DNA from: Allobosea sp. CS1GBMeth4
GTDB lineage: Bacteria > Pseudomonadota > Alphaproteobacteria > Rhizobiales > Beijerinckiaceae
NCBI RefSeq assembly: GCF_900185715.1
Contig: NZ_FYAS01000011.1
Span: 1 to 64,000 of the forward strand
Direction: 5' to 3'
DNA length: 64,000 nucleotides
Both the position numbers and the translations under genes were made by a program. Below the pieces are notes generated by a model. The model saw only the letters and a list, made by a program, of their open reading frames with translations, was not told the origin of the DNA and did not search any database. Positions 51,115 through 60,735 of the stretch are shown here, piece after piece. Numbering within the stretch: the stretch's first letter is position 1; the number at the start of each line of letters is the position of its first letter.

Positions 51115-51419
51115 GCAGGGCGGCCGGCGCGGACCTGACGGCCGCGCCGCTGCGGGCGGTCCTCGAGGCCGCAGCGTGGCGCTGTGTTGCGATGTCCTGA
51201 TCCTGCTCGCGCGGCCGTTCCACGGGCGTTGTCCGCCCCACGGCGCCCGGGATCGTCTGCGAAGCCGCCGGTGATCCGCATTTCTGGCAGGCGGAGGATC
51301 GCCATCGCCGCGCATGCCTCGCCGCGCCTTCTGACGGAGGCGGCATTTACAGGGCGGCGCTTCGTGCCTATGTCAGCGCCCCAGCCAGCCAGTTCAAGCG
51401 ACGGACCTTCACGACGATC
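51115..51419. other. Intergenic region mrcA-prfB
   Basis: 305 bases with no supported gene, RNA or repeat. It is GC-rich and holds no clear terminator. The prfB start at 51420 has no obvious Shine-Dalgarno. Confidence 0.5.
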
Positions 51420-52548
51420 ATGCGCCCCGAAATCCAGACGCAACTCGACAACGCCAAGCAGTCGATCGGACTGCTGAGGAGGCATCTTTGACTGGGATGT
51501 CGCACAACGACGCCTGGCGGAGCTGAACGCGCTTTCCGAAGGCCCGGACTTCTGGAACGACGCCGAGAGCGCGCAGAAGCTGATGCGCGAGCGCACGCAG
51601 CTCGAGACGCAGATCGAGGGCATCACCCGGCTGGAACGCGAGATCGAGGATGCGCTCACGCTGATCGAACTCGGCGAGATGGAGAGCGACGAGGCCACCG
51701 TCGCCGAGGGCGAGGCCGCGATCAAGACGGTCGAGGCCGAGGCGGCGCGTCTGCAGGTCGAGTCGCTGCTCTCCGGCGAAGCCGACATGCTCGACACCTA
51801 TCTCGAGATCCATCCCGGCGCCGGCGGCACCGAAAGCCAGGACTGGGCCGAGATGCTGCTGCGCATGTACCGGCGCTGGGGCGAGCGGCGGAAGTTCAAG
51901 GTCGAGACGCTCGACTATCAGGACGGCGACCAGGCCGGCATCAAATCGGCGACGCTGCAGTTCAAGGGCCACAACGCCTATGGCTGGCTGAAGACCGAAT
52001 CCGGCGTGCACCGGCTGGTGCGCATCTCGCCCTTCGACGCCAATGCGCGGCGGCAGACCTCCTTCGCCTCGGTCTGGGTCTACCCCGTCGTCGACGACCG
52101 CATCGTCATCGACGTCAAGGAATCGGATTGCCGGATCGACACCTATCGGGCGCAGGGAGCGGGCGGCCAGCACATCAACACCACCGATTCGGCGGTGCGC
52201 ATCACCCATATCCCGACCGGGATCGCGGTCGCCTGCCAGCAGGAGCGCTCGCAGCACAAGAACCGGGCCAAGGCCTGGGAGATGCTGCGCGCCCGCCTCT
52301 ACGAGGTCGAGCTCAAGAAGCGCGAGGAGAAGGCCAACGCCGAGCAGGCCTCAAAGACCGATATCGGCTGGGGCCACCAGATCCGCTCCTATGTGCTGCA
52401 GCCCTATCAGCTGGTGAAGGACCTGCGCACGGGCGTCAGCTCGACCGCGCCGGACGACGTGCTCGACGGCGATCTCGACCCGTTCATGGAGGCTTCGCTC
52501 GCCCAGCGGGTCTACGGCACGACCGTCGAAGTCGAGGACATCGATTGA
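51420..52548 (+). CDS. prfB: Peptide chain release factor 2, with programmed +1 frameshift
   Basis: Terminates translation at UGA and UAA. Translation starts at ATG 51420, runs 23 codons to CTT (51486-51488) and meets an in-frame TGA (51489-51491); it continues only after a +1 shift, from GAC (51490-51492) to the stop at 52548, giving 375 residues. The tail has the SPF anticodon-like motif (ISPFDANARR) and the catalytic GGQ (GAGGQHINTTDSAVRI). When RF2 is scarce, the slow UGA allows the shift, so the factor controls its own level. The downstream SGNH gene starts inside the stop (TTGA). Confidence 0.97.
51477..51492 (+). promoter_or_regulatory. prfB recoding site
   Basis: AGGAGG (51477-51482), three spacer bases CAT, then CTT-TGA-C. 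This is the same layout as the E. coli site (a Shine-Dalgarno-like stimulator three bases before the slippery CUU-UGA-C), here with a perfect AGGAGG. Confidence 0.96.
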
Positions 52549-53660
52549 GCGAGGATGGGCGCAGGCGCTCACGCGGCCGCGAGATCCTGATCAATCTCGC
52601 GGTCTCGCTCGGCAGCGTCGTCGTCTTCCTGCTGTTCTGCGAGCTCGTGCTGTTCCGCTTCGTGCTGCCGGCGAGCGACGTGCCGCGCAACGCCTTCGTC
52701 AACGAGGTGGTGCGCTACCAGCCGGGCCAGAGCGGCGTCTGGCGCGTGCGCGACGAGATCGCGGCGCCCTACCGCATCAACGTGCAGGGCTGGAACTCGC
52801 CGCTGCCGGACTATCCCGTCGAGCGCCAGCCCGGGACGCGCCGTATCGCCTTCGTCGGCGACAGCTTCGTCGAGGCGCTGCAGGTGCCCGTCGACAAGAG
52901 CTTCGCCGAGGCGGTCGGCGCCCGGCTGGCGAACAAGGGGCCGCTCGAAATCCAGCGCTTCGGCGTCGCCGGCGCGCCGCTCAGCCAGTATCTCCAGATG
53001 GTCGAGCGCGAGGTGGTGCAGCGGCGCCCGGACGTGATCGTGGTCAGCCTGGTCCACAATGATTTCGACGAGAGCTTCGCCTTCAAGCAGGGGCGCTACA
53101 CCTCGAGCTTCCTCAAGTTGAGGATCGAGCACGGCAGGGTCGTCGGCGAGGTCGCGCCGGCGTCCTGGCGCGCCGGCTGGGTCGAGCTGCTGCGCCAGAG
53201 CGCGACGGCGCGCTTCCTGCTCTATCGCTGGCAGGTCAGGCCGCAGGCGCTGGTGGACGCGATCCTCGGGCCGGCCAGGGCGGCGGGCGAGGGCGGCTAC
53301 GCCGCCAATATCGACCTGGCGAGCGTGTTCGCGCAGGAGGCCGAGATCAGGGTCGCGACGGATTACCTGTTCGGCCGGCTGAAGACGCGCGCCGACGAAA
53401 TCGGAGCGAAGCTCCAGCTCGTCATGGACGGAGACCGCGCCGCGATCTATGCCGGCCGCGGCGACAGCCCGGCGCTGAAGCTCAACCGGATCGCCGCGGA
53501 AATGGCGGCGCGGCACGGCATCGCCTTCCTCGACCTGCATCCCGTCTTCGCCGCCGAATGGGTCAGGGCCGGCAAGCGCTTCGAGTTCCAGGCCGACGCG
53601 CACTGGAACGAATACGGGCATCAGGTGGCCGCCGCGGCGATCGCGGAGGCGCTGCGGTAA
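52545..53660 (+). CDS. Membrane-anchored SGNH/GDSL hydrolase
   Basis: 371 residues. An N-terminal anchor (EILINLAVSLGSVVVFLLF) leads to a periplasmic SGNH domain: FVGDSFVEALQVP holds the nucleophile Ser in G-D-S, SLVHNDFDESF the Asn block, and DAHWNEYGH the catalytic Asp-x-x-His. Such enzymes act as esterases, or as deacetylases/acetyltransferases on cell-wall or surface polysaccharides; the substrate is unknown. It starts with TTG inside the prfB stop (TTGA), so its translation is coupled to RF2. Its place beside amidase and PBP1A suggests a cell-wall substrate. Confidence 0.88.
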   Translation: MSEDGRRRSRGREILINLAVSLGSVVVFLLFCELVLFRFVLPASDVPRNAFVNEVVRYQPGQSGVWRVRDEIAAPYRINVQGWNSPLPDYPVERQPGTRRIAFVGDSFVEALQVPVDKSFAEAVGARLANKGPLEIQRFGVAGAPLSQYLQMVEREVVQRRPDVIVVSLVHNDFDESFAFKQGRYTSSFLKLRIEHGRVVGEVAPASWRAGWVELLRQSATARFLLYRWQVRPQALVDAILGPARAAGEGGYAANIDLASVFAQEAEIRVATDYLFGRLKTRADEIGAKLQLVMDGDRAAIYAGRGDSPALKLNRIAAEMAARHGIAFLDLHPVFAAEWVRAGKRFEFQADAHWNEYGHQVAAAAIAEALR

Positions 53661-53732
53661 GCGCCATCGTCAAACAGGCAGCCCCGCGGTGCAGGCTGTG
53701 GCGCAGCGGGCCGAGGGGCGGAAGGTGCCGCT

Positions 53733-55064
53733 TCAGAGCTGGCCGGCGAGCTTGCTGCCGGCGCGCAGGAAGCGGCTCGGATCGACCGGGTCGCCGTCGA
53801 TGCGGGTTTCGTAATGCAGGTGCGGGCCGGTCGAGCGGCCGGTGGAGCCGACGCGGCCGACGACGGTGCCGGCCGTCACCATCTGCCCCTCGCTGACCAG
53901 AATGGCCGACATGTGGCCGTAGCGGGTGCTGACGCCGCCGGCATGCTCGATCTCGACCATGTTGCCGTAGCCGCCGGAGTACTCGGCCGTGACCACCTTG
54001 CCCGGCGCGGTCGCGCGGATCGGCGACCCCGTCTCGGCGCGGAAGTCGATGCCGGTGTGCAAGGCGAGTCCGCGGGTGAACGGATCCGAGCGGTAGCCGA
54101 AGCTGGAGCTGGTATCGAGGTCGCCCGGCATGGGCCGGCGCAGCGGCAGCTGCTCGACCAGGCTGCGCAGGCGCGCGACCGCGGCGATGCGCGGCTGGAG
54201 CGAATTCAGGGTCGTCTCGAACGGGCCGGCGGAGGCGTCGAGCCTGACCGGGACGAAGGGACCGCCGACGCCCCTGGCGACCGCCGTCGCGGCCGCGAGC
54301 TTGTCGGTGTCGAGCCCGGTCTCGGCGAGCGCGCCGCGCAGCGTCTTCTGGGTGTCGCCGAGCGTCCGGTCGATGTCGCGCAAGGCGGCCAGCTGCGTCG
54401 CGCTGCTGCGCTCGATGGCCTGGTCGAGCCGGGTCAATGCCTCGGCGACGCGCCTGGCCGGGGGCACCGGCTCCTCGGCCTCGCCCGATTGCCAGGGCGC
54501 CGAGCGGTCGTCGGCGCCGCGCAGCGGCGGGGTGTCGGGTGCCGGCGTCGGCTTGCGCGAGGCGAAGGGGGCGAAGCTGGTGACTCCGGACGCCCGGATC
54601 GGCTCCTCGGGCTTGATCATGCGCTGGCGCAGCGGCGTCTTCGCCGCCTGCGAGACGCCGATCCCGGCCGATTGCAGGCTCTCGGCGACCGCATTGACCA
54701 GGGATTGCCGCGATTCGAGCTCGGCCTGGCGCATGGCGATCTCGCCGACGCGGGCTTCGACGCCGTCCTGATCGAGCAGGGCGCGGCTGGCGAGCCGGTC
54801 GACATCCGCGCGGAGCGCCGCGATCCGGTCCTCATAGGCATATTGGCGGGAGGTCTCGCGATTGATCAACCGCGCGGCGAGATCGTCCTTGCGCAGGATG
54901 TACCAGCTCGTCACGCCGCTCCAGGCGGTGGTCAGCGCCAGCAGGCCGAGGCCGAGCAGCGCCGTCGAGCGGCTGATCGTCAGGCTGCGGCGGGAGAGGA
55001 GGCCGGCTACGGCGAGCTCCGGGCCGGAGGCCGGGGCGCGGGAATCCGAGGAGGTCATACGCAA
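53733..55064 (-). CDS. Membrane-anchored M23 family peptidase
   Basis: 443 residues. One anchor (about 32-56), a coiled-coil-prone region (about 65-140 and 205-265), then an M23/LytM domain (about 315-435): FGYRSDPFTRGLALHTGIDFRA with the zinc His and Asp of H-x-x-x-D, and STGPHLHYETRIDG with H-x-H. Both zinc motifs are complete, so it is probably an active peptidoglycan endopeptidase rather than an EnvC-like activator, although the coiled coil resembles activators. It lies 95 bases downstream of bcp on the same strand and converges with the SGNH gene. Confidence 0.93.
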   Translation of the reverse strand: MRMTSSDSRAPASGPELAVAGLLSRRSLTISRSTALLGLGLLALTTAWSGVTSWYILRKDDLAARLINRETSRQYAYEDRIAALRADVDRLASRALLDQDGVEARVGEIAMRQAELESRQSLVNAVAESLQSAGIGVSQAAKTPLRQRMIKPEEPIRASGVTSFAPFASRKPTPAPDTPPLRGADDRSAPWQSGEAEEPVPPARRVAEALTRLDQAIERSSATQLAALRDIDRTLGDTQKTLRGALAETGLDTDKLAAATAVARGVGGPFVPVRLDASAGPFETTLNSLQPRIAAVARLRSLVEQLPLRRPMPGDLDTSSSFGYRSDPFTRGLALHTGIDFRAETGSPIRATAPGKVVTAEYSGGYGNMVEIEHAGGVSTRYGHMSAILVSEGQMVTAGTVVGRVGSTGRSTGPHLHYETRIDGDPVDPSRFLRAGSKLAGQL

Positions 55065-55159
55065 AACCAGGATTGACGCTGCGATGGATCGATTAGACCC
55101 CGTTAGGGTTAATCAATCGCAAATCGCTGCCGATCTTGCCGGATTTCCGCCCGACAGCG

Positions 55160-55624
55160 TCAGAGTTCGCGGGCGGCGGCGAGCACGGCCTCGGCGTGGC
55201 CCTTGACCTTCACCTTGGACCAGACCCGGGCGATCCTGCCGGCCTGGTCGATCAGGAAGGTGCTGCGCTCGACCCCCATATAGCTGCGCCCGTACATCTG
55301 CTTCTCGACCCACAGGCCGTAGGCCTCGATCGCGGTGCGCGCCTCGTCGGAGACGAGGGTGAGGCGCAGCCCGTATTTCTGCTTGAACCTGTCGTGACGC
55401 TTGACCGAATCCGGCGAGATGCCGATCACGGTCGCGCCCGCAGCGGCGAAGTCGTCGAGCAGGGCGTCGAAGGAGAGCGCCTCGTTGGTGCAGCTCCGGG
55501 TGTCGTCCTGCGGGTAGGCGTAGAGCACGACCTTGCCGCCGCGCAGGCCCGAGAGCGTGAGCGAGCCGCCGCCATCGGTCGGCAAGGTGAAGTCGGGGGC
55601 GGGCATGCCTTCGTTCAACGCCAT
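55160..55624 (-). CDS. bcp: Thiol peroxidase, Bcp/PrxQ family
   Basis: Reduces hydrogen peroxide and lipid hydroperoxides in the cytoplasm. 154 residues. The peroxidatic motif P38-x-x-x-T42-x-x-C45 is intact (YPQDDTRSCTNEAL), but the common P-G-C context is R-S-C here. C45 is the only cysteine, so this is a 1-Cys PrxQ that needs an external thiol partner. ATG at 55624. It is divergent from the large AsmA-like gene. Confidence 0.93.
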   Translation of the reverse strand: MALNEGMPAPDFTLPTDGGGSLTLSGLRGGKVVLYAYPQDDTRSCTNEALSFDALLDDFAAAGATVIGISPDSVKRHDRFKQKYGLRLTLVSDEARTAIEAYGLWVEKQMYGRSYMGVERSTFLIDQAGRIARVWSKVKVKGHAEAVLAAAREL

Positions 55625-55846
55625 CTTTGCCTTCCTTTGGTCGCCTTCACATGCAAACGCCCGGGAGAGCCGCGGACGATGAGCCGGCTCGGACCGCGAC
55701 CAGAACCGCCGGGGACGAATCAGCTAGCCTTGCGCCGCTGTACGGCTCCCGGGATCGGGCGCATCATGCAGATGGAACCGGCCTCGCGGCCCGAGCCATC
55801 GCATCGATCCGCATGATTCGAGCAGCAAGACAAGAAGCGTTTCCGT

Positions 55847-58800
55847 TTGAGCGAAGACAACAAGACGAAGGCCTCCCCCGTTCCCGACATCGCCGCCGCG
55901 GCGGAGTGCGAGGAGGTGGTCGCCGTGGCCAAGCGCGCCTGGCGTGGCATCGTCACCATCGCGGTGGCGGTCTGCGTCGCCGTGATCACGCTCGGCTTTG
56001 CCGGCGCCGCGCTCCTGGTCAGCGGCTTCATCCCGCTCTCGGGGCTGGAGGGCCGCATCTCGGCGGCCATCGAGGAGCGGCTCGGACCGAACTGGAAGGT
56101 CGAGGCCGAGCATGCGGAGCTCGACCGCGTCGACGGCCGCTCGCGGCTGCGGGTGCGCCAGGTCTCGTTCCGTCATGCCGGCGGCGCCTCCTTCCGGGCG
56201 CCCGAGGCGGTGCTGGGCTACGATCCGATGGCGCTGCTGCGCGGCGACATCCGCCTGGTCTCGCTCGATCTGCGCGGCGTCAACATCCGCCTCGGCGTCC
56301 GGCAGGACGGCTCGCTGCTGCTGGAGCAGGACGCCCAGCCGGTGCAGGTGCCGAATACGCCCGTCGCGGGCGACCCCGTCGACTGGGACGCCTTCACCGG
56401 CGCCATGAACGCGGTCGGCGCGCTGGTCTCCGACGACGGCCTGCTCGGCTCGCTGGAAGTGGCCGGCATGGGCGGGGCGCGGGTCACGCTGGTCGACCCC
56501 TCGGGACGGCAGAGATCGGGCCTGGACGATGTCGAGATCAGGCTGGAGCGCTTCGGCGGCGGCAAGGCACGGCTGTCGATGAAAGGGCGGATCGGGCCGC
56601 GCTGGAAGGAGCTGGCGATCGACCTGTCGAACGCGCGGGACGGCACGCGCCGCGCCGTCGTCGACATCCAGCGCTTCGAGCCGGCCGAGGCGGTGGCGCT
56701 GGCCTTCGGCAACGCCACCGTCGCGCTCGACGGGCTCGCGCTCAGCGGAAAGATCTCGCTGACCCAGACCGGGAGCGGCGAGCGGAGGATCGCGGCCGGG
56801 CTCAGCGTCGCTCCGGGCGTCGTCAAGCTTCACGATGCCGGGCTGGAGCCGATCGAGGTCCAGGGCGCGCGGCTGGATTTCGCCAGCGACGACGGCCTCA
56901 AGACGGTGAGGATCGCGACCGCCGAGCTGCAGGCCGGCGAGACCAGGCTCGCCGGGAACGGACAGGCGCGGGACGAAGGCGGCATCTGGCGCCTGGCGCT
57001 GGAAGGCGGCGGCCAGGTCGCGGGCATCGGCAAGGATGCGGCTGTCGCGATCTCGACGTTGCGCGCCCAGATCGAGGTCGATCCCGCCGCGGGCGAGATC
57101 CGGCTCGGGCAGCTCTCGTTCAGCGGGCCCCAGATCAATGCCGAGGGCTCGGGCATGGCGCGCAAGCGCGGCGACCAGAACTCGCACCAGTTCCAGATCA
57201 GGGCCGTCGACACCGAGATGCGCGCCGCGCTCGCCGTGTGGCCGGCGGTGACCTCGCCTGGGCTGCATGCGGCCCTGTCGGAGATGGTGCAGGGCGGGCG
57301 TGTCGAGGAGATCGACGTCAAGGTGACGATGTCGCCCGAGGCGAACATGCGATTGTGGAGCGGCAAGGGCATGGACGACGATGCCGTCGCCGTCCGGCTG
57401 AAAGCCTCCCAGGTGCGCTTCCTGCCCAATCCGGGCCTGCCGCTCCTGACCGATGCGCGCGTCGAAGGCTCGACGACCGGCCGCACCGTCGATCTCGTCA
57501 TTCCACAGGCCACGGCCGAGCTCGGCAATGGCCGCAAACTGGCGCTGAGCGAGGGCACCTTCGCCATGTCCGATACCTGGGCTGAGCGGCCGCCGGCGCG
57601 GATCGGCTTCCGCTCGACGGGCTCGGCCGATGCCCTGGTCGCGCTCCTCAACCTCCCGTCGCTGCGCGACTTCTCGCCTCTCAAGATCGAGCCGGGCGCG
57701 CTCCGCGGCGCGATCGACCTGACCAGCCAGCTCGCCCTGCCGCTCGCCAACGACCTGCAGTTCGCCGATGTCGCGATCCGCAGCGGCGGGGCGCTGTCGA
57801 ACGTCGCCTCGGACAGCCTGCTCGGCGGCGAAAAGCTCGACGGCGCCAATCTGGCGCTGAACTATGATCGCGGCCAGCTTTCGATCAAGGGCGAGGGCAA
57901 GATCGGCGGCGAGCGGGCGCCGATCGAGCTCAGGCAGAACGCCAAGGGCCAGGGCGAGGCCATCGTTTCGCTGACGCTCGACAATGCCGCGCTCAAGCGC
58001 CGCGGCTTCGGCCCCGAGACCGGGCTCAGCGGGCCGATCCAGGTCAAGGTCGTGAAGCCGCTCGGCAAGAGCCCGGAGGCGCCGCCGCGGGTCGAGCTCG
58101 ACCTGACAAAGGCCGCCATCGATTCGGGCATACCGGGCGTGAGCAAGCCCGCCGGGCGGGCGGGCAAGGCCTCCTTCAGCTATGTTGTCGATGCTGACGG
58201 CCCGGACCTCGAGGAGCTGACGATCGAGAGCGCGCCGCTGCTCGCCAAGGGGCGCATCTCGCTGACGAAGCAGAACGGGTTCGAGAGCGCGAGCTTCTCG
58301 CAACTGCGCCTGTCCCCCGGCGACAACCTGACCAAGATCGAGATCGGTCGCGAGGGCGGGGCGACCAGGCTCTCGGTGCGCGGAGCCGTGCTCGATGCGC
58401 GGCCGTTCATCCGCGAGCTCTTCGATGCGCCGTCCGCGCCGGCCCGCACCGGCGCACGCGGCCAGAACACGACGTCGAGCCCGGATTTCGATCTCGACCT
58501 CGACGTGCCGATCCTGACCGGCTTCAACAACGAGGCGCTCGGCAATTCGCAGCTCAGGCTCTCGCGGCGGAACGGGATCGTCCGCTCGATCGCCTATCAT
58601 GGCCGCATCGGCAAGGCCGACCTGTCGATCAAGCAGGCGCGGCAGGGCGATGGCGGCGGTCCGATCGTGGTGCAGTCGGAGAATGGCGGCGCGACGCTGC
58701 GCTTTCTGGATCTCTACCGTCGGGCCCATGGCGGCGACCTCGTGCTGCAGCTCGGAGCCGGCGAGGGGCGCCAGCCCGGCGAATTGCTGCTGCGGAACTT

Positions 58801-59323
58801 CACGGTCCGCGACGAGCCGGCACTCCGCCGTGTCGTCGGTCAGCAGGGCGGCCAGCCGCCGAGCGCCCTCGATGGCGCCGGCGCACCGGCACCGCGGATC
58901 GATGCGAGCGAAGTCGCCTTCACCAAGCTGCGTGCCGAGTTCGTGCGCAGCGCCAGCCGGATCGACATCAACGATGCGGTGCTGTGGGGGCAGCAGGTCG
59001 GCTTCACCATCCAGGGCAATGTCGACTATGGCCGCGACCGCGTCGATATCGGCGGCACCTTCGTTCCGGGCTATGCCTTCAACAACGCCTTCGCCCAGGT
59101 GCCAGTGGTCGGCATGATCCTCGGCGGCGGGCAATATGGCGGCCTGTTCGCGGTGAATTTCCGTATTTCCGGCTCGGCCAGCCAGCCGACAATGACGGTG
59201 AACCCGCTTTCCGCGATCGCGCCCGGAATCCTGCGCCGCTTCGTCGACCCGCTCGGCGGCGGGCCGCTCGAGCAATCCCGCCCGGGCGCGCGGATGCCGG
59301 CGCCCGGCACGGCCGAGCGTTAG
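55847..59323 (+). CDS. Large AsmA-like (DUF3971/YhdP-type) envelope protein
   Basis: Up to 1158 residues. One N-terminal anchor (GIVTIAVAVCVAVITLGFAGA) precedes a very long beta-rich periplasmic chain; the C-terminal 350 residues fit the AsmA-like C-terminal region (NVDYGRDRVDIGGTFVPGYA, then VPVVGMILGGGQYGGLFAVN). Relatives (YhdP, TamB) bridge the envelope and move phospholipids to the outer membrane. Two starts are possible: TTG at 55847 (MSEDNKTK), with no Shine-Dalgarno, or GTG at 55925, eight bases after a perfect AGGAGG and just before the anchor. The latter would give 1132 residues. Confidence 0.9.
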   Translation: MSEDNKTKASPVPDIAAAAECEEVVAVAKRAWRGIVTIAVAVCVAVITLGFAGAALLVSGFIPLSGLEGRISAAIEERLGPNWKVEAEHAELDRVDGRSRLRVRQVSFRHAGGASFRAPEAVLGYDPMALLRGDIRLVSLDLRGVNIRLGVRQDGSLLLEQDAQPVQVPNTPVAGDPVDWDAFTGAMNAVGALVSDDGLLGSLEVAGMGGARVTLVDPSGRQRSGLDDVEIRLERFGGGKARLSMKGRIGPRWKELAIDLSNARDGTRRAVVDIQRFEPAEAVALAFGNATVALDGLALSGKISLTQTGSGERRIAAGLSVAPGVVKLHDAGLEPIEVQGARLDFASDDGLKTVRIATAELQAGETRLAGNGQARDEGGIWRLALEGGGQVAGIGKDAAVAISTLRAQIEVDPAAGEIRLGQLSFSGPQINAEGSGMARKRGDQNSHQFQIRAVDTEMRAALAVWPAVTSPGLHAALSEMVQGGRVEEIDVKVTMSPEANMRLWSGKGMDDDAVAVRLKASQVRFLPNPGLPLLTDARVEGSTTGRTVDLVIPQATAELGNGRKLALSEGTFAMSDTWAERPPARIGFRSTGSADALVALLNLPSLRDFSPLKIEPGALRGAIDLTSQLALPLANDLQFADVAIRSGGALSNVASDSLLGGEKLDGANLALNYDRGQLSIKGEGKIGGERAPIELRQNAKGQGEAIVSLTLDNAALKRRGFGPETGLSGPIQVKVVKPLGKSPEAPPRVELDLTKAAIDSGIPGVSKPAGRAGKASFSYVVDADGPDLEELTIESAPLLAKGRISLTKQNGFESASFSQLRLSPGDNLTKIEIGREGGATRLSVRGAVLDARPFIRELFDAPSAPARTGARGQNTTSSPDFDLDLDVPILTGFNNEALGNSQLRLSRRNGIVRSIAYHGRIGKADLSIKQARQGDGGGPIVVQSENGGATLRFLDLYRRAHGGDLVLQLGAGEGRQPGELLLRNFTVRDEPALRRVVGQQGGQPPSALDGAGAPAPRIDASEVAFTKLRAEFVRSASRIDINDAVLWGQQVGFTIQGNVDYGRDRVDIGGTFVPGYAFNNAFAQVPVVGMILGGGQYGGLFAVNFRISGSASQPTMTVNPLSAIAPGILRRFVDPLGGGPLEQSRPGARMPAPGTAER

Positions 59324-59354
59324 GCCGGGCCTCGACCGTCTGCCGCAGTGGCCG

Positions 59355-60605
59355 TCAGTGCGGCCGCAGCAGGATGTGCTTCTTCTTGCCGAAGGAGAGC
59401 TTCACCGCACCGTCGACCAGGTCGGAGGGCGACAGCGTCGCGCGCTCGTCGCCGACCTGGACGTCGTTGACGCGCAGGCCGCCGGCCTTGATCTGGCGGC
59501 GCGCCTCGCCGGTGGAGGGCACCAGGCCCGCGGTGACGAAGGCGTTGAGCACGCCGAGCCCGGCGTTGAACTCGGCCGCGGACACCTCGACGCTCGGCAG
59601 GTCGAGCGCGGTCGCGCCCTCCTCGAAGGTCTTGCGGGCGGTCTCGGCCGCCGCCTCGGCCGCCTCGCGGCCGTGCAGCAGCGCCGTCGCCTCGGTCGCG
59701 AGCACCTTCTTGGCCTCGTTGATCTCCGAGCCGCCGAGAGCGGCGAGCCGGGCGATCTCGTCGAGCGGCAGACGGGTGAACACCTTCAGGAAGCGGCCGA
59801 CATCGGCATCCTCGGTGTTGCGGAAATACTGCCAGAACTCATAGGGGCTGAAGAGGTCGCCGTTGAGCCAGACGGCGCCGCTCGCGGTCTTGCCCATCTT
59901 GGCGCCCGAGGCGGTGGTGAGCAGCGGCGTCGTCAGCGCGAACAGCTGAGGACCGCCCATGCGGTGCGAGAGCTCGACGCCGTTGATGATGTTGCCCCAT
60001 TGGTCGGAGCCGCCCATCTGCAGCCGGCAGCCATAGCGCCGGCTGAGCTCGACGAAGTCGTAGCCCTGCATGATCATGTAGTTGAATTCGAGGAAGGACA
60101 GCGACTGCTCGCGATCGAGCCGCAGCTTCACCGAGTCGAAGGACAGCATGCGGTTGACCGAGAAATGGCGGCCGACCTCGCGCAGGAATTCGACATAGTT
60201 AAGCTTCAGCAGCCAGTCGGCGTTGTTCACCATCAGCGCGTCGGTGGGGCCGTCGCCATAGCGCAGGATGCGCGAATAGACCTTCTTGATGCTCTCGATG
60301 TTGGCGTTGATCTCCTCGACGGAGAGCAGCTTGCGCTGGTCGTCGCGGAAGGACGGGTCGCCGACCATCGAGGTGCCGCCGCCCATCAGCGTGATCGGGC
60401 GATGCCCGGTCGCCTGGAACCAGTAGAGCATGGTGACCGAGATCAGATTGCCGATGTGCAGGCTGGTCGCGGTCGCGTCATAGCCGACATAGGCGGTCTG
60501 CGGCCCCTGCCGGCAGAGCGCATCCAGCTCCTCTGGATTGGAGATCTGGTGGATCAGGCCGCGCTCGTCGAGCACGCGCAGGAAATCGGACTTGAAGGCG
60601 GTCAT
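59355..60605 (-). CDS. tyrS: Tyrosine--tRNA ligase
   Basis: Charges tRNA-Tyr (EC 6.1.1.1). 416 residues. Class I signature H50-I-G-N53 in [12 protein letters not shown], the tyrosine-binding [26 protein letters not shown] region, and [11 protein letters not shown] as the KMSKS equivalent. The C-terminal S4 domain (about 345-405: [19 protein letters not shown]) binds tRNA. It converges with the AsmA-like gene over 31 bases and is preceded by an intergenic repeat. Confidence 0.97.
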   Translation of the reverse strand: MTAFKSDFLRVLDERGLIHQISNPEELDALCRQGPQTAYVGYDATATSLHIGNLISVTMLYWFQATGHRPITLMGGGTSMVGDPSFRDDQRKLLSVEEINANIESIKKVYSRILRYGDGPTDALMVNNADWLLKLNYVEFLREVGRHFSVNRMLSFDSVKLRLDREQSLSFLEFNYMIMQGYDFVELSRRYGCRLQMGGSDQWGNIINGVELSHRMGGPQLFALTTPLLTTASGAKMGKTASGAVWLNGDLFSPYEFWQYFRNTEDADVGRFLKVFTRLPLDEIARLAALGGSEINEAKKVLATEATALLHGREAAEAAAETARKTFEEGATALDLPSVEVSAAEFNAGLGVLNAFVTAGLVPSTGEARRQIKAGGLRVNDVQVGDERATLSPSDLVDGAVKLSFGKKKHILLRPH

Positions 60606-60634
60606 GACGGGACTCGATGGTTTAGCGGTTTCGC

Positions 60635-60726
60635 GTCATGTCGGGCTTGTCCCGGCCATCCACGTCTTCGCTGGTCGCAGGCGGCGTTGAAGACGTGGAT
60701 GCTCGCCACAAGGGCGAGCATGACGG
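60635..60726. repeat. Intergenic repeat family 'GTCATG..CCACGTCTT', copy 2
   Basis: It runs from GTCATGTCGGGCTTGTCCCGG through CATCCACGTCTTC, then GAAGACGTGGATG, to GCGAGCATGACGG. CCACGTCTTC and GAAGACGTGG form a 10-bp perfect stem. It matches the element at 35061-35182 in both outer and inner parts and lies between tyrS and the hydrolase gene. Confidence 0.85.
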
Positions 60727-60735
60727 CGTGGGCGC

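Noticed and set aside
55724..59275. 1183-codon open frame antisense to the AsmA-like gene
   Set aside because: Shadow frame; the + strand frame has a signal anchor and the AsmA-like C-terminal pattern.
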